A DNA stretch of 64,000 nucleotides from Seonamhaeicola sp. ML3 (GTDB lineage: Bacteria > Bacteroidota > Bacteroidia > Flavobacteriales > Flavobacteriaceae): the NCBI RefSeq assembly GCF_023273855.1, contig NZ_CP096884.1, positions 2,790,001 to 2,854,000 of the forward strand. The letters are read 5' to 3'. Below, piece after piece: positions 8,195 to 16,542 of this stretch; position 1 is the first letter of the stretch; each line of letters starts with the position of its first letter. Under the pieces are notes generated by a model that saw nothing but the letters and a program-made list of their open reading frames with translations, was not told the origin of the DNA and did no database searches. Made by a program: the position numbers and the translations under genes.

Positions 8195-9603
8195 TCAATC
8201 AAGATACCATAGTAGCTTTAGCAACTCCATCTGGTGCAGGGGCCATCGCTGTTATAAGGTTGTCTGGTAAAGATGCCATTCGTCTTGCTGATGCTCAGTT
8301 TAAATCTGTGAGTCAAAAAAAACTGCTTGAACAGGCCACACATACCATTCATTTAGGCCATATCGTGGATGGAGAAAGAACCATCGATGAGGTTTTGGTA
8401 TCCGTATTTAAAAACCCCAATTCATACACCGGCGAGCATGTTGTTGAGATATCTTGCCATGGTTCCAGTTATATTCAACAGGAAATTATCCAATTGTTTT
8501 TGCGTAAGGGATGCCGTATGGCTACCGCGGGAGAGTTCACTTTACGTGCATTTTTAAATGGAAAGCTTGATTTAAGTCAAGCAGAGGCCGTGGCAGATTT
8601 AATTGCTAGCGACAACGAAGCATCTCACCAAATAGCAATGCAACAAATGCGTGGTGGTTTTTCTACCGAAATTGCTAAACTAAGAGAGGAGCTTTTAAAT
8701 TTCGCCTCGTTAATAGAATTGGAATTAGATTTTGCCGAGGAAGATGTAGAGTTTGCAGATAGGACTCAGTTTAAGGATTTAATAGATAGAATCACACATG
8801 TTTTAAAAGGGTTAATAGATTCTTTTGCGGTAGGGAACGTGATTAAAAATGGTATTCCAGTAGCTATTGTTGGTGAACCCAATGTTGGGAAGTCTACATT
8901 GTTAAATGCTTTACTTAATGAAGAAAGGGCTATAGTTTCTGATATTGCAGGAACGACTCGAGATACCATAGAAGACGAAATTTCTATTGGTGGTATTGGT
9001 TTTCGGTTTATTGATACAGCAGGTATTAGAGAAACCAAGGATGTTGTAGAAAGTATTGGTATTAAAAAAACGTTCGAAAAAATTGAACAATCGCAAGTAG
9101 TGATATATCTTTTTGAAGCAGATGTTTTTACTGATAATTCTGAGAAATCTCAAATACTCAAGGTCGAGATTGAGAAGATTAAAAACAAATACCCTCAAAA
9201 ACCTTTGTTGATTATTGCAAATAAGTCTGATAAATTATCACAGGAACAATCTTCAGAATTAGAGGTAGCCCTCAATACAATTGAAGGGTCACAGTCGCTA
9301 TTATTATCAGCAAAAACTGGAAAGGGAGTAGACCAACTCAAGGAAACACTTTTGAGTTTTGTAAATACAGGAGTTCTAAAAAACAATGATACCATAGTTA
9401 CTAATACGAGACATTATGATGCCTTGTTAAAAGCTTTAGAAGAGGTGTCTAAAGTAAAATATGGTCTAGAAACAGGATTGTCAGGTGATTTGCTGGCGAT
9501 AGATATACGTCAGGCATTATACCATTTCGGTGAGATAACCGGTGAGATTACAAGCGATGATTTATTGGGTAACATCTTTGCTAACTTTTGTATCGGAAAG
9601 TAA
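8191..9603 (+). CDS. mnmE: tRNA uridine-5-carboxymethylaminomethyl modification GTPase
   Basis: This 470-residue protein works with MnmG to modify the wobble uridine U34 of some tRNAs. It has the N-terminal formyl-tetrahydrofolate-binding domain with 'ALATPSGAGAIAVIRLSG' at about 10-27, a helical domain, and the inserted GTPase with GEPNVGKS (228-235), GTTRDT, DTAGIRET and NKSD. It ends in the CIGK motif (467-470), whose Cys is needed for modification. It is full length. Confidence 0.97.
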   Translation: MINQDTIVALATPSGAGAIAVIRLSGKDAIRLADAQFKSVSQKKLLEQATHTIHLGHIVDGERTIDEVLVSVFKNPNSYTGEHVVEISCHGSSYIQQEIIQLFLRKGCRMATAGEFTLRAFLNGKLDLSQAEAVADLIASDNEASHQIAMQQMRGGFSTEIAKLREELLNFASLIELELDFAEEDVEFADRTQFKDLIDRITHVLKGLIDSFAVGNVIKNGIPVAIVGEPNVGKSTLLNALLNEERAIVSDIAGTTRDTIEDEISIGGIGFRFIDTAGIRETKDVVESIGIKKTFEKIEQSQVVIYLFEADVFTDNSEKSQILKVEIEKIKNKYPQKPLLIIANKSDKLSQEQSSELEVALNTIEGSQSLLLSAKTGKGVDQLKETLLSFVNTGVLKNNDTIVTNTRHYDALLKALEEVSKVKYGLETGLSGDLLAIDIRQALYHFGEITGEITSDDLLGNIFANFCIGK

Positions 9604-9622
9604 ATAAATTATTATCTGCATT

Positions 9623-9916
9623 ATGTCCAAGCAAAACAATACCTTAAAAATCATTCAAGAACTAATTGAGGCCATCATCAAAGCATTAGGTTATGGAAGT
9701 AAGACTCGAAAACGCACCTGGCACCAACACGTGGTTCCTTATGAAGATGACTGGGCAGTTCGTAGAGAAGGTAATAAACGCGTTACCTCAAAACACAAAA
9801 AACAAAGCACAGCCATAAGAAAAGCTAAAACCATAGCTAAACGTTATGATGCTGATGTAATAATTCACAGAGCCTCAGGGGGTATCAGAGAACGTATAAG
9901 CTACAAAGACGATTAA
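9623..9916 (+). CDS. DUF2188 family protein
   Basis: This 97-residue basic protein has the DUF2188 (PF09954) pattern from about residue 32: 'HVVPYEDDWAVRREGNKR', then 'KQSTAIRKAKTIAKRYDAD' and 'IIHRASGGIRERISY'. It lacks signal and membrane segments. It follows mnmE by 19 bases, so it is probably co-transcribed. Function is unknown. It converges on the lacI-type gene with an 18-base gap. Confidence 0.8.
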   Translation: MSKQNNTLKIIQELIEAIIKALGYGSKTRKRTWHQHVVPYEDDWAVRREGNKRVTSKHKKQSTAIRKAKTIAKRYDADVIIHRASGGIRERISYKDD

Positions 9917-9934
9917 CTAAGTTAATTTTTAATA

Positions 9935-10960
9935 CTACAATTTAACCTTATTCTTATTCGTCGAGTTTCGAATAACCAGTTCAGATTTTAGAATCTTTTG
10001 GCTATGGTCTTTAGATGGGGTATTTATCTTTTCAAAAATAAGTTGAGCGGCTTCTTTGCCCATCACATAGGCAGGTTGGTCTATGCTCGTTAACGAAGGG
10101 TCCAGTAATTCGTCTACGGGCTCGTTGTTAAACCCAATAATAGCCAAGTCTTCAGGGATATTAAGGCCACGTTCTTTAGCTGCTAGCATGGCCGAAATGG
10201 CTACCTGGTCACTAAACGCAATAATCCCATCTGGTGGGGAAGGTGAGTATAAGAGTTTACGAGCAGCACTTAAATTACTCGCTTTGCTAAAATCGCAGTA
10301 GGCGACAAATTTAGGGTCGATAGGAATCTTTGCATCTTCAAGAGCTTTTGTGTATCCAGCCAGTCTTGTGTTACTAATTTGCAACATTTCCGGTCCGCCT
10401 ATAAAGGCAATATTTTTGCATCCAATGGATAATAAATGTTCTGTTGCATCATACGACGCCTTGAAATTATCTATAACCACTTTATCAGTCTCTACTTCGT
10501 CACATTGTCTGTTGAAAAACACAAGTGGTACATTTTTCTTTTTTAATTGTAAGAAGTGATCAAACTGCTTGGTTGTTCCTGCTAGAGAAACTATCAGTCC
10601 GGAAACGCCAATATCTAAAAGTTCCTGGGTTAAACTTTTTTCACGTTCATACGATTCGTTCGATTGACAAATAATGAGATGCATACCGTTTTCTTCGGCA
10701 ACTAGCTCAATGCCACTTATGGCTTGGGCATATAAGTGGTAACCAATTTTGGGAACAATAACACCAATAGCATTTAGTTTTTTTGTTATTGGGATATTGG
10801 GATATTTTTTATCAAAGTAATTGAGCTCATTGGCAAGGTCTAAAACTTTTTTTCTAACACCGATACTTATTCTAGGGTTATCTTGTAAAGCTCTAGATGC
10901 TGTAGAAGTAGATATATTTAATGCGGTAGCAATATCTTGTAGTGTGGTTTTCTTTTTCAT
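9935..10960 (-). CDS. LacI-family transcriptional regulator of the sugar-acid operon
   Basis: This 341-residue regulator has an N-terminal LacI helix-turn-helix ('TTLQDIATALNISTSTASRAL', about 4-24), the hinge helix region up to about 55, and a periplasmic-binding-protein-like ligand domain ('IGVIVPKIGYHLYAQAISGIE' onward). It is divergent from the dehydrogenase operon; the 184-base spacer holds three LacI-type palindromes. It is probably a local repressor released by an intermediate of the pathway. The effector is not known. Confidence 0.95.
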   Translation of the reverse strand: MKKKTTLQDIATALNISTSTASRALQDNPRISIGVRKKVLDLANELNYFDKKYPNIPITKKLNAIGVIVPKIGYHLYAQAISGIELVAEENGMHLIICQSNESYEREKSLTQELLDIGVSGLIVSLAGTTKQFDHFLQLKKKNVPLVFFNRQCDEVETDKVVIDNFKASYDATEHLLSIGCKNIAFIGGPEMLQISNTRLAGYTKALEDAKIPIDPKFVAYCDFSKASNLSAARKLLYSPSPPDGIIAFSDQVAISAMLAAKERGLNIPEDLAIIGFNNEPVDELLDPSLTSIDQPAYVMGKEAAQLIFEKINTPSKDHSQKILKSELVIRNSTNKNKVKL

Positions 10961-10979
10961 TAAGGTGTTTTAGAAACCT

Positions 10980-11010
10980 CAAAACTAATGATATAATAAA
11001 CCTAATGCAA
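10980..11010 (-). promoter_or_regulatory. Promoter of the lacI-type gene
   Basis: Read on the minus strand: TTG (11008-11010), 20 bases, then TAGTTTTG (10980-10987). The start codon is 20 bases further on. Confidence 0.55.
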
Positions 11011-11012
11011 TA

Positions 11013-11024
11013 ATTTGCGCAAAT
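11013..11024. promoter_or_regulatory. LacI-type operator O1, ATTTGCGCAAAT
   Basis: A perfect 12-bp palindrome with the central CG step typical of LacI-family operators. It lies next to the upstream element of the lacI-type gene's promoter, so it may serve autoregulation or DNA looping. Confidence 0.65.
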
Positions 11025-11072
11025 AATTTTGTATTTAGATAAAATAACGGAATATTTTTTATCATTTTAACT

Positions 11073-11080
11073 TATATTTG
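11073..11080 (+). promoter_or_regulatory. -7 box of the sugar-acid operon promoter
   Basis: TATATTTG matches TAnnTTTG exactly; there is no clear TTTG at the expected distance upstream. Predicted transcription start is near 11086, so the tandem operators at 11106-11129 would lie about 20-43 bases into the transcript. Confidence 0.55.
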
Positions 11081-11105
11081 CATTGTAATTTATTAAAACA
11101 ACTAT

Positions 11106-11129
11106 AATTGTGCAAATAATTGCGCAATT
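11106..11129. promoter_or_regulatory. Tandem LacI-type operators O2 and O3
   Basis: AATTGTGCAAAT (11106-11117, imperfect) directly abuts AATTGCGCAATT (11118-11129, a perfect palindrome). Both share the core TTGCGCAA with O1 (one change in O2). The centres are 12 bp apart, and O3 ends 15 bases before the start codon at 11145. Confidence 0.65.
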
Positions 11130-11144
11130 TGAAAATCTAGATTA

Positions 11145-12194
11145 ATGAGTAAAACTTACAAAATTGCAGTTGTACCTGGTGATGGTATTGGAAATGAAAT
11201 TGTACCAGAAGGGTTAAGAGTTATTAATGCAGTAGCAGAAAAACACGGTTTTTCAATTGATACCGAATCTTTCGATTGGGGCGCTGGGTATTATCTAAAA
11301 AATCAAGAATTCATGCCAGAAGGCGGTCTTGAAACATTAAAAAGTTTTGATGCCGTTTACTTTGGTTCTGTTGGGCTTCCAGCGGTAGATGATACGTTAC
11401 CGGCAAAAGATTATACGTTTAAGGTGCGTACCGGTTTTAATCAGTATGTGAATTACAGACCTGTTAGAACTTATCCTGGTGTGCAAAGGCCATTACGATC
11501 AGAGAAACATATCGATTTTGTAATTGTAAGAGAGAATACAGAGGGTGAGTTTGTGCAAATGGGTGGTCAATACCTTCCAGATGAAGAAAATGGTATGGGA
11601 ACTGACACTAGTGTATTCACTAGAAAAGGTATTGAGCGTGTAGCTCATTATGCGTTTAAATTAGCGAGAACAAGAAGGAAGAAATTAACTCATATCACTA
11701 AATCCAATACACTTATAAATAGTTTAGCCTATTGGGATAGAGTTATTAAAGAAGTAGCACAAGAATATCCAGACGTAGAACACGAGCAAATGTATATCGA
11801 TAACTCTACGGCTATGTTCGTATTAAAGCCAGAGATTTTCGATGTGGTCTTAACTACAAACCTTTTTGGGGATATCTTAAGTGATTTAGGTGGAGCTGTA
11901 ATGGGAAGCCTTGGCTTAGGTGGTAGTGGAAACATTAATCCCGAAAAAGAATTTCCTTCTATGTTTGAGCCTATTCACGGATCTGCACCAGATATCGCTG
12001 GGAAAAACATAGCGAATCCTTACGGACAAATTTGGTCTGCCGCAATTATGTTAGAGCATATTGGAGAAGTTGAAGCTGCTAACAATATCATGGAAGCTAT
12101 CGATAAAAGTACTTCTGAAGGTGTTTTAACAGTAGATTTAGGCGGAAACGCCAGTACTACTGATGTTGCAGATGCAGTGATTAAAAACTTATAA
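11145..12194 (+). CDS. Tartrate/D-malate/isopropylmalate-type dehydrogenase
   Basis: This 349-residue NAD-dependent oxidative decarboxylase belongs to the isocitrate/isopropylmalate dehydrogenase family (PF00180), closest by motif to tartrate dehydrogenase/D-malate dehydrogenase (TtuC/DmlA). Seen are 'VVPGDGIGNEIV' near the N-terminus, RENTEGE (129-135), 'YIDNSTAMFVLKPE', 'TNLFGDILSDLGG' for metal and substrate binding, and 'EPIHGSAPDIAGKNIANP' for the cofactor. It is the first gene after the LacI operators and is followed by a four-carbon acid-sugar kinase gene. A plausible substrate is therefore a tetronate or phosphotetronate rather than isopropylmalate; this is inference. Confidence 0.9.
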   Translation: MSKTYKIAVVPGDGIGNEIVPEGLRVINAVAEKHGFSIDTESFDWGAGYYLKNQEFMPEGGLETLKSFDAVYFGSVGLPAVDDTLPAKDYTFKVRTGFNQYVNYRPVRTYPGVQRPLRSEKHIDFVIVRENTEGEFVQMGGQYLPDEENGMGTDTSVFTRKGIERVAHYAFKLARTRRKKLTHITKSNTLINSLAYWDRVIKEVAQEYPDVEHEQMYIDNSTAMFVLKPEIFDVVLTTNLFGDILSDLGGAVMGSLGLGGSGNINPEKEFPSMFEPIHGSAPDIAGKNIANPYGQIWSAAIMLEHIGEVEAANNIMEAIDKSTSEGVLTVDLGGNASTTDVADAVIKNL

Positions 12195-12199
12195 GCTAC

Positions 12200-12835
12200 A
12201 TGAGCAACATTGTTGATCTTACATTAACTTATACAAATGAATTCAATGGGTTCTCAAAGGAAACTGCGAGAACCATTGAAAATGATGGGTGGAATGCTAG
12301 TACGCTAACATTCTACTCTCATTGTGGTACACATATGGATGCACCCATTCATTTTGATGTAAAAAATGAAACCATAGATCAAATTCCTGTTTCAGATTTT
12401 GTTGGAAAAGCTTGGGTAATCGATACCAACCATATAGGTGCTAAAGGTTTGATAACCCCAGAGCATATTCCAGATGAAGTAATATCGCAATATGTTGCCG
12501 GTGACAGCTTGATTTTTAAAACGGGTTGGTCTCAATATGTAAATCAACCCAAATACAGAGATGAGTTACCAAGAATAAGCGAAGCATTAGCGCATTGGTG
12601 TATTGGTAACAAAGTAAAGATGATTGGTGTTGAACCACCATCTGTAGCCGATGTTAATAACATTGATGAAGTGACTAAAATCCATAAAATCTTATTAGAA
12701 GGCGTGGTTATCATCGAAGGATTGACTAATTTAGAAAAACTAAGCGCTAATTGTGTAGAACTTATTGCCTTACCGCTTAAAATTGGTGGGGGCGACGGTG
12801 CTCCGGCTAGGGTTATCGCTATAGAAAAATATTAA
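12200..12835 (+). CDS. Cyclase-family (kynurenine formamidase-like) metal hydrolase
   Basis: This 211-residue PF04199 protein has the metal-binding motif HCGTHMDAPIH (41-51) and a C-terminal 'GGGDGAPARVIAI'. Known members hydrolyse N-formylkynurenine or open cyclic amides and esters. It starts 5 bases after the dehydrogenase gene, and its stop overlaps the start of the kinase gene (TAATG). No tryptophan genes are near, so in this operon a lactone- or amide-opening step on a sugar acid is more likely than a kynurenine role (inference). Confidence 0.85.
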   Translation: MSNIVDLTLTYTNEFNGFSKETARTIENDGWNASTLTFYSHCGTHMDAPIHFDVKNETIDQIPVSDFVGKAWVIDTNHIGAKGLITPEHIPDEVISQYVAGDSLIFKTGWSQYVNQPKYRDELPRISEALAHWCIGNKVKMIGVEPPSVADVNNIDEVTKIHKILLEGVVIIEGLTNLEKLSANCVELIALPLKIGGGDGAPARVIAIEKY

Positions 12836-14235
12836 TGCATATATCTTTATCCAGTATTTTGGCAAATTTGCCAGAGGTTGAACATTCAGATTACAGAAGC
12901 TTAAACAATAGGCTTTTTAAAGATTTGAATAAAGCCTGTATTGTAATTGATGATGACCCTACGGGAAATCAAACGGTATATGGTATTCCTTTGCTAACAA
13001 GCTGGAGCGTTGAGGCTTTAGTGACGGAACTAAAGGACTCCCCGGTTTTTTTTATACTGACTAACTCCAGAAGTTTAAGTGTTGAGGAAACTTCTAAAGT
13101 ATATAAGGAAATAGCAGAGAATATCTATCAGGCTTCAAAAATTGTAGGTAAAGATTATTCTACTATTAGCCGAAGTGACTCTACCTTAAGAGGTCATTTC
13201 CCTTTAGAGCCTGCTACTTTAAAAAATGGTCTTGGCTTAAATAATGCCATTACAGTTTTTATTCCTGTAATGTTTGAAGGTAAGCGCGTAACATTGAATG
13301 ATACCCATTATATTGAGGATGAAGATGTTCTGACTCCTGTTAATGAAACGCCTTTTGCTCAAGACCACTCTTTTGGATATACCAATGCTAACCTTAAAGC
13401 TTATATTGAGGAAAAAACAAAAGGCGCTGTTAAAGCATCAGAGGTAAATTCTTTTTCTCTCAGCGATATTAGAGAAAGCAGTACTGATAAACTCGCGGAA
13501 GATATTTTAGAGCTACCAGCCAATGGTTACTGTATTTTCAATAGTATCAATTATTCAGATTTAGATAAAGTCACTAACGCCCTTTTAAAAGCTGAAAAAC
13601 AAGGTAAACAAATAATATATAGAACATCGAGTTCTTTTGTACCATCCTATATTGGTTTGGAACCAAAAGGACTTTTAGATTCCAAAGATTTAGTAGCATC
13701 ACCTATTTCTCATGGTGGATTAACTATTGTGGGGTCTTATGTAAAAAAATCTTCAGAACAACTTCAAGAGGCATTACAATTATTTGATGCCACCACCACA
13801 CTTGAAATTGATGTTGAACAAGTTTTGGGAAAAGCATCCCAAAACTATTTAAAAGGTGTTATTGACCAAATTGATTCTAATCTCGAATCTGGAAAAGACA
13901 CTATAGTATTCACTAGTAGAAAACTAGTTACAGGAGATGATACAGCTTCAACAATTAACATTGCGGCTACGATTTCAAATGCTTTGGTATCTATTGTTAA
14001 TGGGCTATATGTTAGGCCTAAATACTTGATAGCCAAAGGCGGTATTACATCCCATGACTTAGCAATTAAAGGTTTAGAGATGACCCGTTCTAAAGTCATC
14101 GGACAAATACAACCAGGTATTCCCGTTTGGAAAATGGATACCGAAACTAAATTTCCTAATTTGCCTTACATTGTTTTTCCTGGCAACGTAGGAACTACCA
14201 AAACACTAAAAGACGTAATAACTAAATTAATGTAA
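12835..14235 (+). CDS. Four-carbon acid-sugar kinase (DUF1537 family)
   Basis: This 466-residue protein carries the N-terminal acid-sugar-binding motif 'IVIDDDPTGNQT' (36-47), 'SRSDSTLRGHFPLE' in the first domain, and the C-terminal nucleotide-binding part with 'GGITSHDLAIKGL' and 'VFPGNVGTTKTL'. The DUF1537 family includes D-threonate, D-erythronate and 3-oxo-tetronate kinases. These are usually paired with PdxA2-like dehydrogenases, aldolases or decarboxylases; here the partner is a PF00180 dehydrogenase. It abuts the MFS gene with a 1-base gap. Exact substrate is not predictable. Confidence 0.92.
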   Translation: MHISLSSILANLPEVEHSDYRSLNNRLFKDLNKACIVIDDDPTGNQTVYGIPLLTSWSVEALVTELKDSPVFFILTNSRSLSVEETSKVYKEIAENIYQASKIVGKDYSTISRSDSTLRGHFPLEPATLKNGLGLNNAITVFIPVMFEGKRVTLNDTHYIEDEDVLTPVNETPFAQDHSFGYTNANLKAYIEEKTKGAVKASEVNSFSLSDIRESSTDKLAEDILELPANGYCIFNSINYSDLDKVTNALLKAEKQGKQIIYRTSSSFVPSYIGLEPKGLLDSKDLVASPISHGGLTIVGSYVKKSSEQLQEALQLFDATTTLEIDVEQVLGKASQNYLKGVIDQIDSNLESGKDTIVFTSRKLVTGDDTASTINIAATISNALVSIVNGLYVRPKYLIAKGGITSHDLAIKGLEMTRSKVIGQIQPGIPVWKMDTETKFPNLPYIVFPGNVGTTKTLKDVITKLM

Positions 14236-14236
14236 T

Positions 14237-15502
14237 ATGAACCAACGCATCCCCTCAAAAAGATACGGTTTCTTTTTAGGAACTTTTTTAATTACCCTCT
14301 TGCTATATGTAGATAGGGTTTGTATATCTTCTGCCAAAGAATCTATTGGAACAGATTTAAACCTTACAGATATAGAAATGGGTTGGGTACTCAGTGCTTT
14401 TGCGTTAGGTTACGCCTTGTTTCAAGTGCCTGGCGGGTCTTTAGGTGATAAGTATGGTGTTAGAAAAGTAATGACCTCTATCATGGTGTTGTGGTCTATA
14501 TTTACAGCTCTAACTGGTGCAGCTTGGAATTATATATCAATGTTGTTTTTCAGATTTATTTTTGGTGCCGGTGAGGCCGGTGCTTTTCCAAACATTTCTA
14601 GGGCCGCTTTTTCTTGGGTGCCAACCAAAGAGCGCGGTATTTTTCAGGGTATAAACTTTTCGGGGTCAAGATTAGGTGCTGCTTTTGCATTGCCATTAGT
14701 AGCTTATTTAATAGATGCTTGGGGTTGGAGAAACATATTTTATTTCTTCGGTGCTATAGGGATTATATTCGCTGTGTTGTTTTTTACACTTTTTAGAAAT
14801 AAACCAGAAGAACACAAGGCATTATCTGATGTTGAGAAAGAATTTATTGTAAAAAATCGTCAGCAAGAAGTTGAGAAAGAAGGTGGAAACCTGCCTATGA
14901 AAACGGTTTTAACTTCCAAGAACGTTATATTGGCCATGATTCAGTATATAGGCAGTAATTTTATTTTCTTTTTCACGCTTACATGGTTGTTCCCTTACAT
15001 AAAGGCTAAATATGGACTAAGTTTGGTTACTACAGGATTCTATGCCATGTTGCCTCTGTTGGGAGGTGCTGTAGGTAATTGGGTATCTGGATTTATGGTA
15101 GATAGTATATACAAAAAAGGAAAATGGAAACAATCGAGACAATATCCAGCAACGATAGGGTTTGTTTTCGTGGTAATTGGCATTATTTCGAGTTTATATA
15201 TGGATACGGCTTTAGGTGCTGTATTATGTTTAACAGTAGCTATTTTTGGAGCCGATATGACGCTAAGTCCTTCCTGGTCTTTTTGTATGGACATTGGTGA
15301 GGAAAATTCCGGGAAAGTATCTGGAATGATGAATATGGCTGGTAATCTAGGCGCTTTTACTACAGCTTTAGCGTTTCCGTATTTACGTGAGTGGACAGGT
15401 ACAGATGCCCCATTTTTTTACATAGCAGCAGCATTAGGTGTGGTTGCTATATTCTGTTGGTCTTTTATGAATCCGAATAAAAAGTTGAACGATGACATCT
15501 AA
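14237..15502 (+). CDS. MFS transporter, anion:cation symporter type
   Basis: This 421-residue protein has twelve likely membrane segments and ACS-family hallmarks (GudP/ExuT/DgoT-like): 'LLLYVDRVCISSAKESIG' in the first segment, 'PGGSLGDKYGVRKVM' in loop 2-3, and 'RFIFGAGEAGAFPN' in segment 4. Family members import hexuronates, glucarate, galactonate and other acid sugars with protons. It lies inside the operon and overlaps the next gene by 11 bases, which makes it the probable importer of the pathway substrate. Confidence 0.92.
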   Translation: MNQRIPSKRYGFFLGTFLITLLLYVDRVCISSAKESIGTDLNLTDIEMGWVLSAFALGYALFQVPGGSLGDKYGVRKVMTSIMVLWSIFTALTGAAWNYISMLFFRFIFGAGEAGAFPNISRAAFSWVPTKERGIFQGINFSGSRLGAAFALPLVAYLIDAWGWRNIFYFFGAIGIIFAVLFFTLFRNKPEEHKALSDVEKEFIVKNRQQEVEKEGGNLPMKTVLTSKNVILAMIQYIGSNFIFFFTLTWLFPYIKAKYGLSLVTTGFYAMLPLLGGAVGNWVSGFMVDSIYKKGKWKQSRQYPATIGFVFVVIGIISSLYMDTALGAVLCLTVAIFGADMTLSPSWSFCMDIGEENSGKVSGMMNMAGNLGAFTTALAFPYLREWTGTDAPFFYIAAALGVVAIFCWSFMNPNKKLNDDI

Positions 15503-16517
15503 ATTAAAAGGCGTTGCCATTGGGGCAGGTTATTTTAGTAAATTTCAATATGAAGCCTGGACACGAATTCCAGAAGTTGAAATTACAGCACTTTGTAATT
15601 CTAATTTGGAACGTGCCAAAGGAATCATGGAACCCTATGGTGTGAAAAATCATTATACAGATTACAGGGAAATGATTCTTAAGGAAAAGCCCGATTTTGT
15701 TGATATTATTACACCTCCAGAAACACACTTTGAGATGTGTAAATTTGCGGCGGATAACGGCGTACACATTATTTGTCAAAAACCTTTAGCGCCCACCTAC
15801 GAAGAGTCCAAGAAAATTGTAGATTATGTAGCTTCTAAAGGGGTGCGTTTTGTAGTGCATGAAAATTTTAGATTTCAACCTTGGCATAGGGAAATAAAAA
15901 AACTTATAGAACAAGATGAAATAGGTAACTTATTCAGCCTTAATTTTAGGTCTAGAATGGGCGATGGTTGGGGAGAAGATGCCTATTTAGCCAGACAACC
16001 TTACTTTAGGGATTATAAAAAACTACTCATCTACGAAACAGGAGTTCATTTTATAGACACATTCCGTTGTCATGCAGGGGAAGTTACAAGTGCCTATGCC
16101 ATTCTAAAGCGTTTAAATCCGGTGATAAAAGGTGAAGACTCTGGATTGATGGTTTTAAATTTTGAAAATAATGCCCATGCCATTTGGGATGCTAATAGAT
16201 ACAACGAAAATAATTTTAAAAAGTCGCGCTATACTTTTGGTGAATATCTAATAGATGGTTCTCAAGGTTCTATAAGATTGTATTCAGATGGTACTATAAC
16301 GGTTCAAAAGTTAGGAGAACCTGAAAAGAAGCATGATTATACTCATAATGATATTGGCTTTGCAGGAGATTGTTGCTATATTTTTCAAAGAGATTTTATA
16401 GATAAGCTGAATTCTGGCATGACCTTTGAAACCAGTGGAGAGAACTATTTATTGACTTTACAGGCTCAAGAAGCGGTTTATAAATCTGCTGAGATTAATG
16501 CACCTGTTGTCATATAA
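15492..16517 (+). CDS. Gfo/Idh/MocA-family oxidoreductase
   Basis: This 341-residue NAD(P)-dependent sugar dehydrogenase has an N-terminal Rossmann domain ('GVAIGAGYFSKFQYEAW', 5-21), the family's EKP-like motif as 'IICQKPLAP' at about 93-101, and a C-terminal alpha/beta substrate domain with 'YETGVHFIDTFR' (catalytic His region). It overlaps the MFS gene by 11 bases. It probably oxidises or reduces a sugar or sugar acid feeding the pathway; the substrate is unknown. Confidence 0.92.
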   Translation: MTSKLKGVAIGAGYFSKFQYEAWTRIPEVEITALCNSNLERAKGIMEPYGVKNHYTDYREMILKEKPDFVDIITPPETHFEMCKFAADNGVHIICQKPLAPTYEESKKIVDYVASKGVRFVVHENFRFQPWHREIKKLIEQDEIGNLFSLNFRSRMGDGWGEDAYLARQPYFRDYKKLLIYETGVHFIDTFRCHAGEVTSAYAILKRLNPVIKGEDSGLMVLNFENNAHAIWDANRYNENNFKKSRYTFGEYLIDGSQGSIRLYSDGTITVQKLGEPEKKHDYTHNDIGFAGDCCYIFQRDFIDKLNSGMTFETSGENYLLTLQAQEAVYKSAEINAPVVI

Positions 16518-16542
16518 CCGTTATTGTTAAACCATATTCTAA

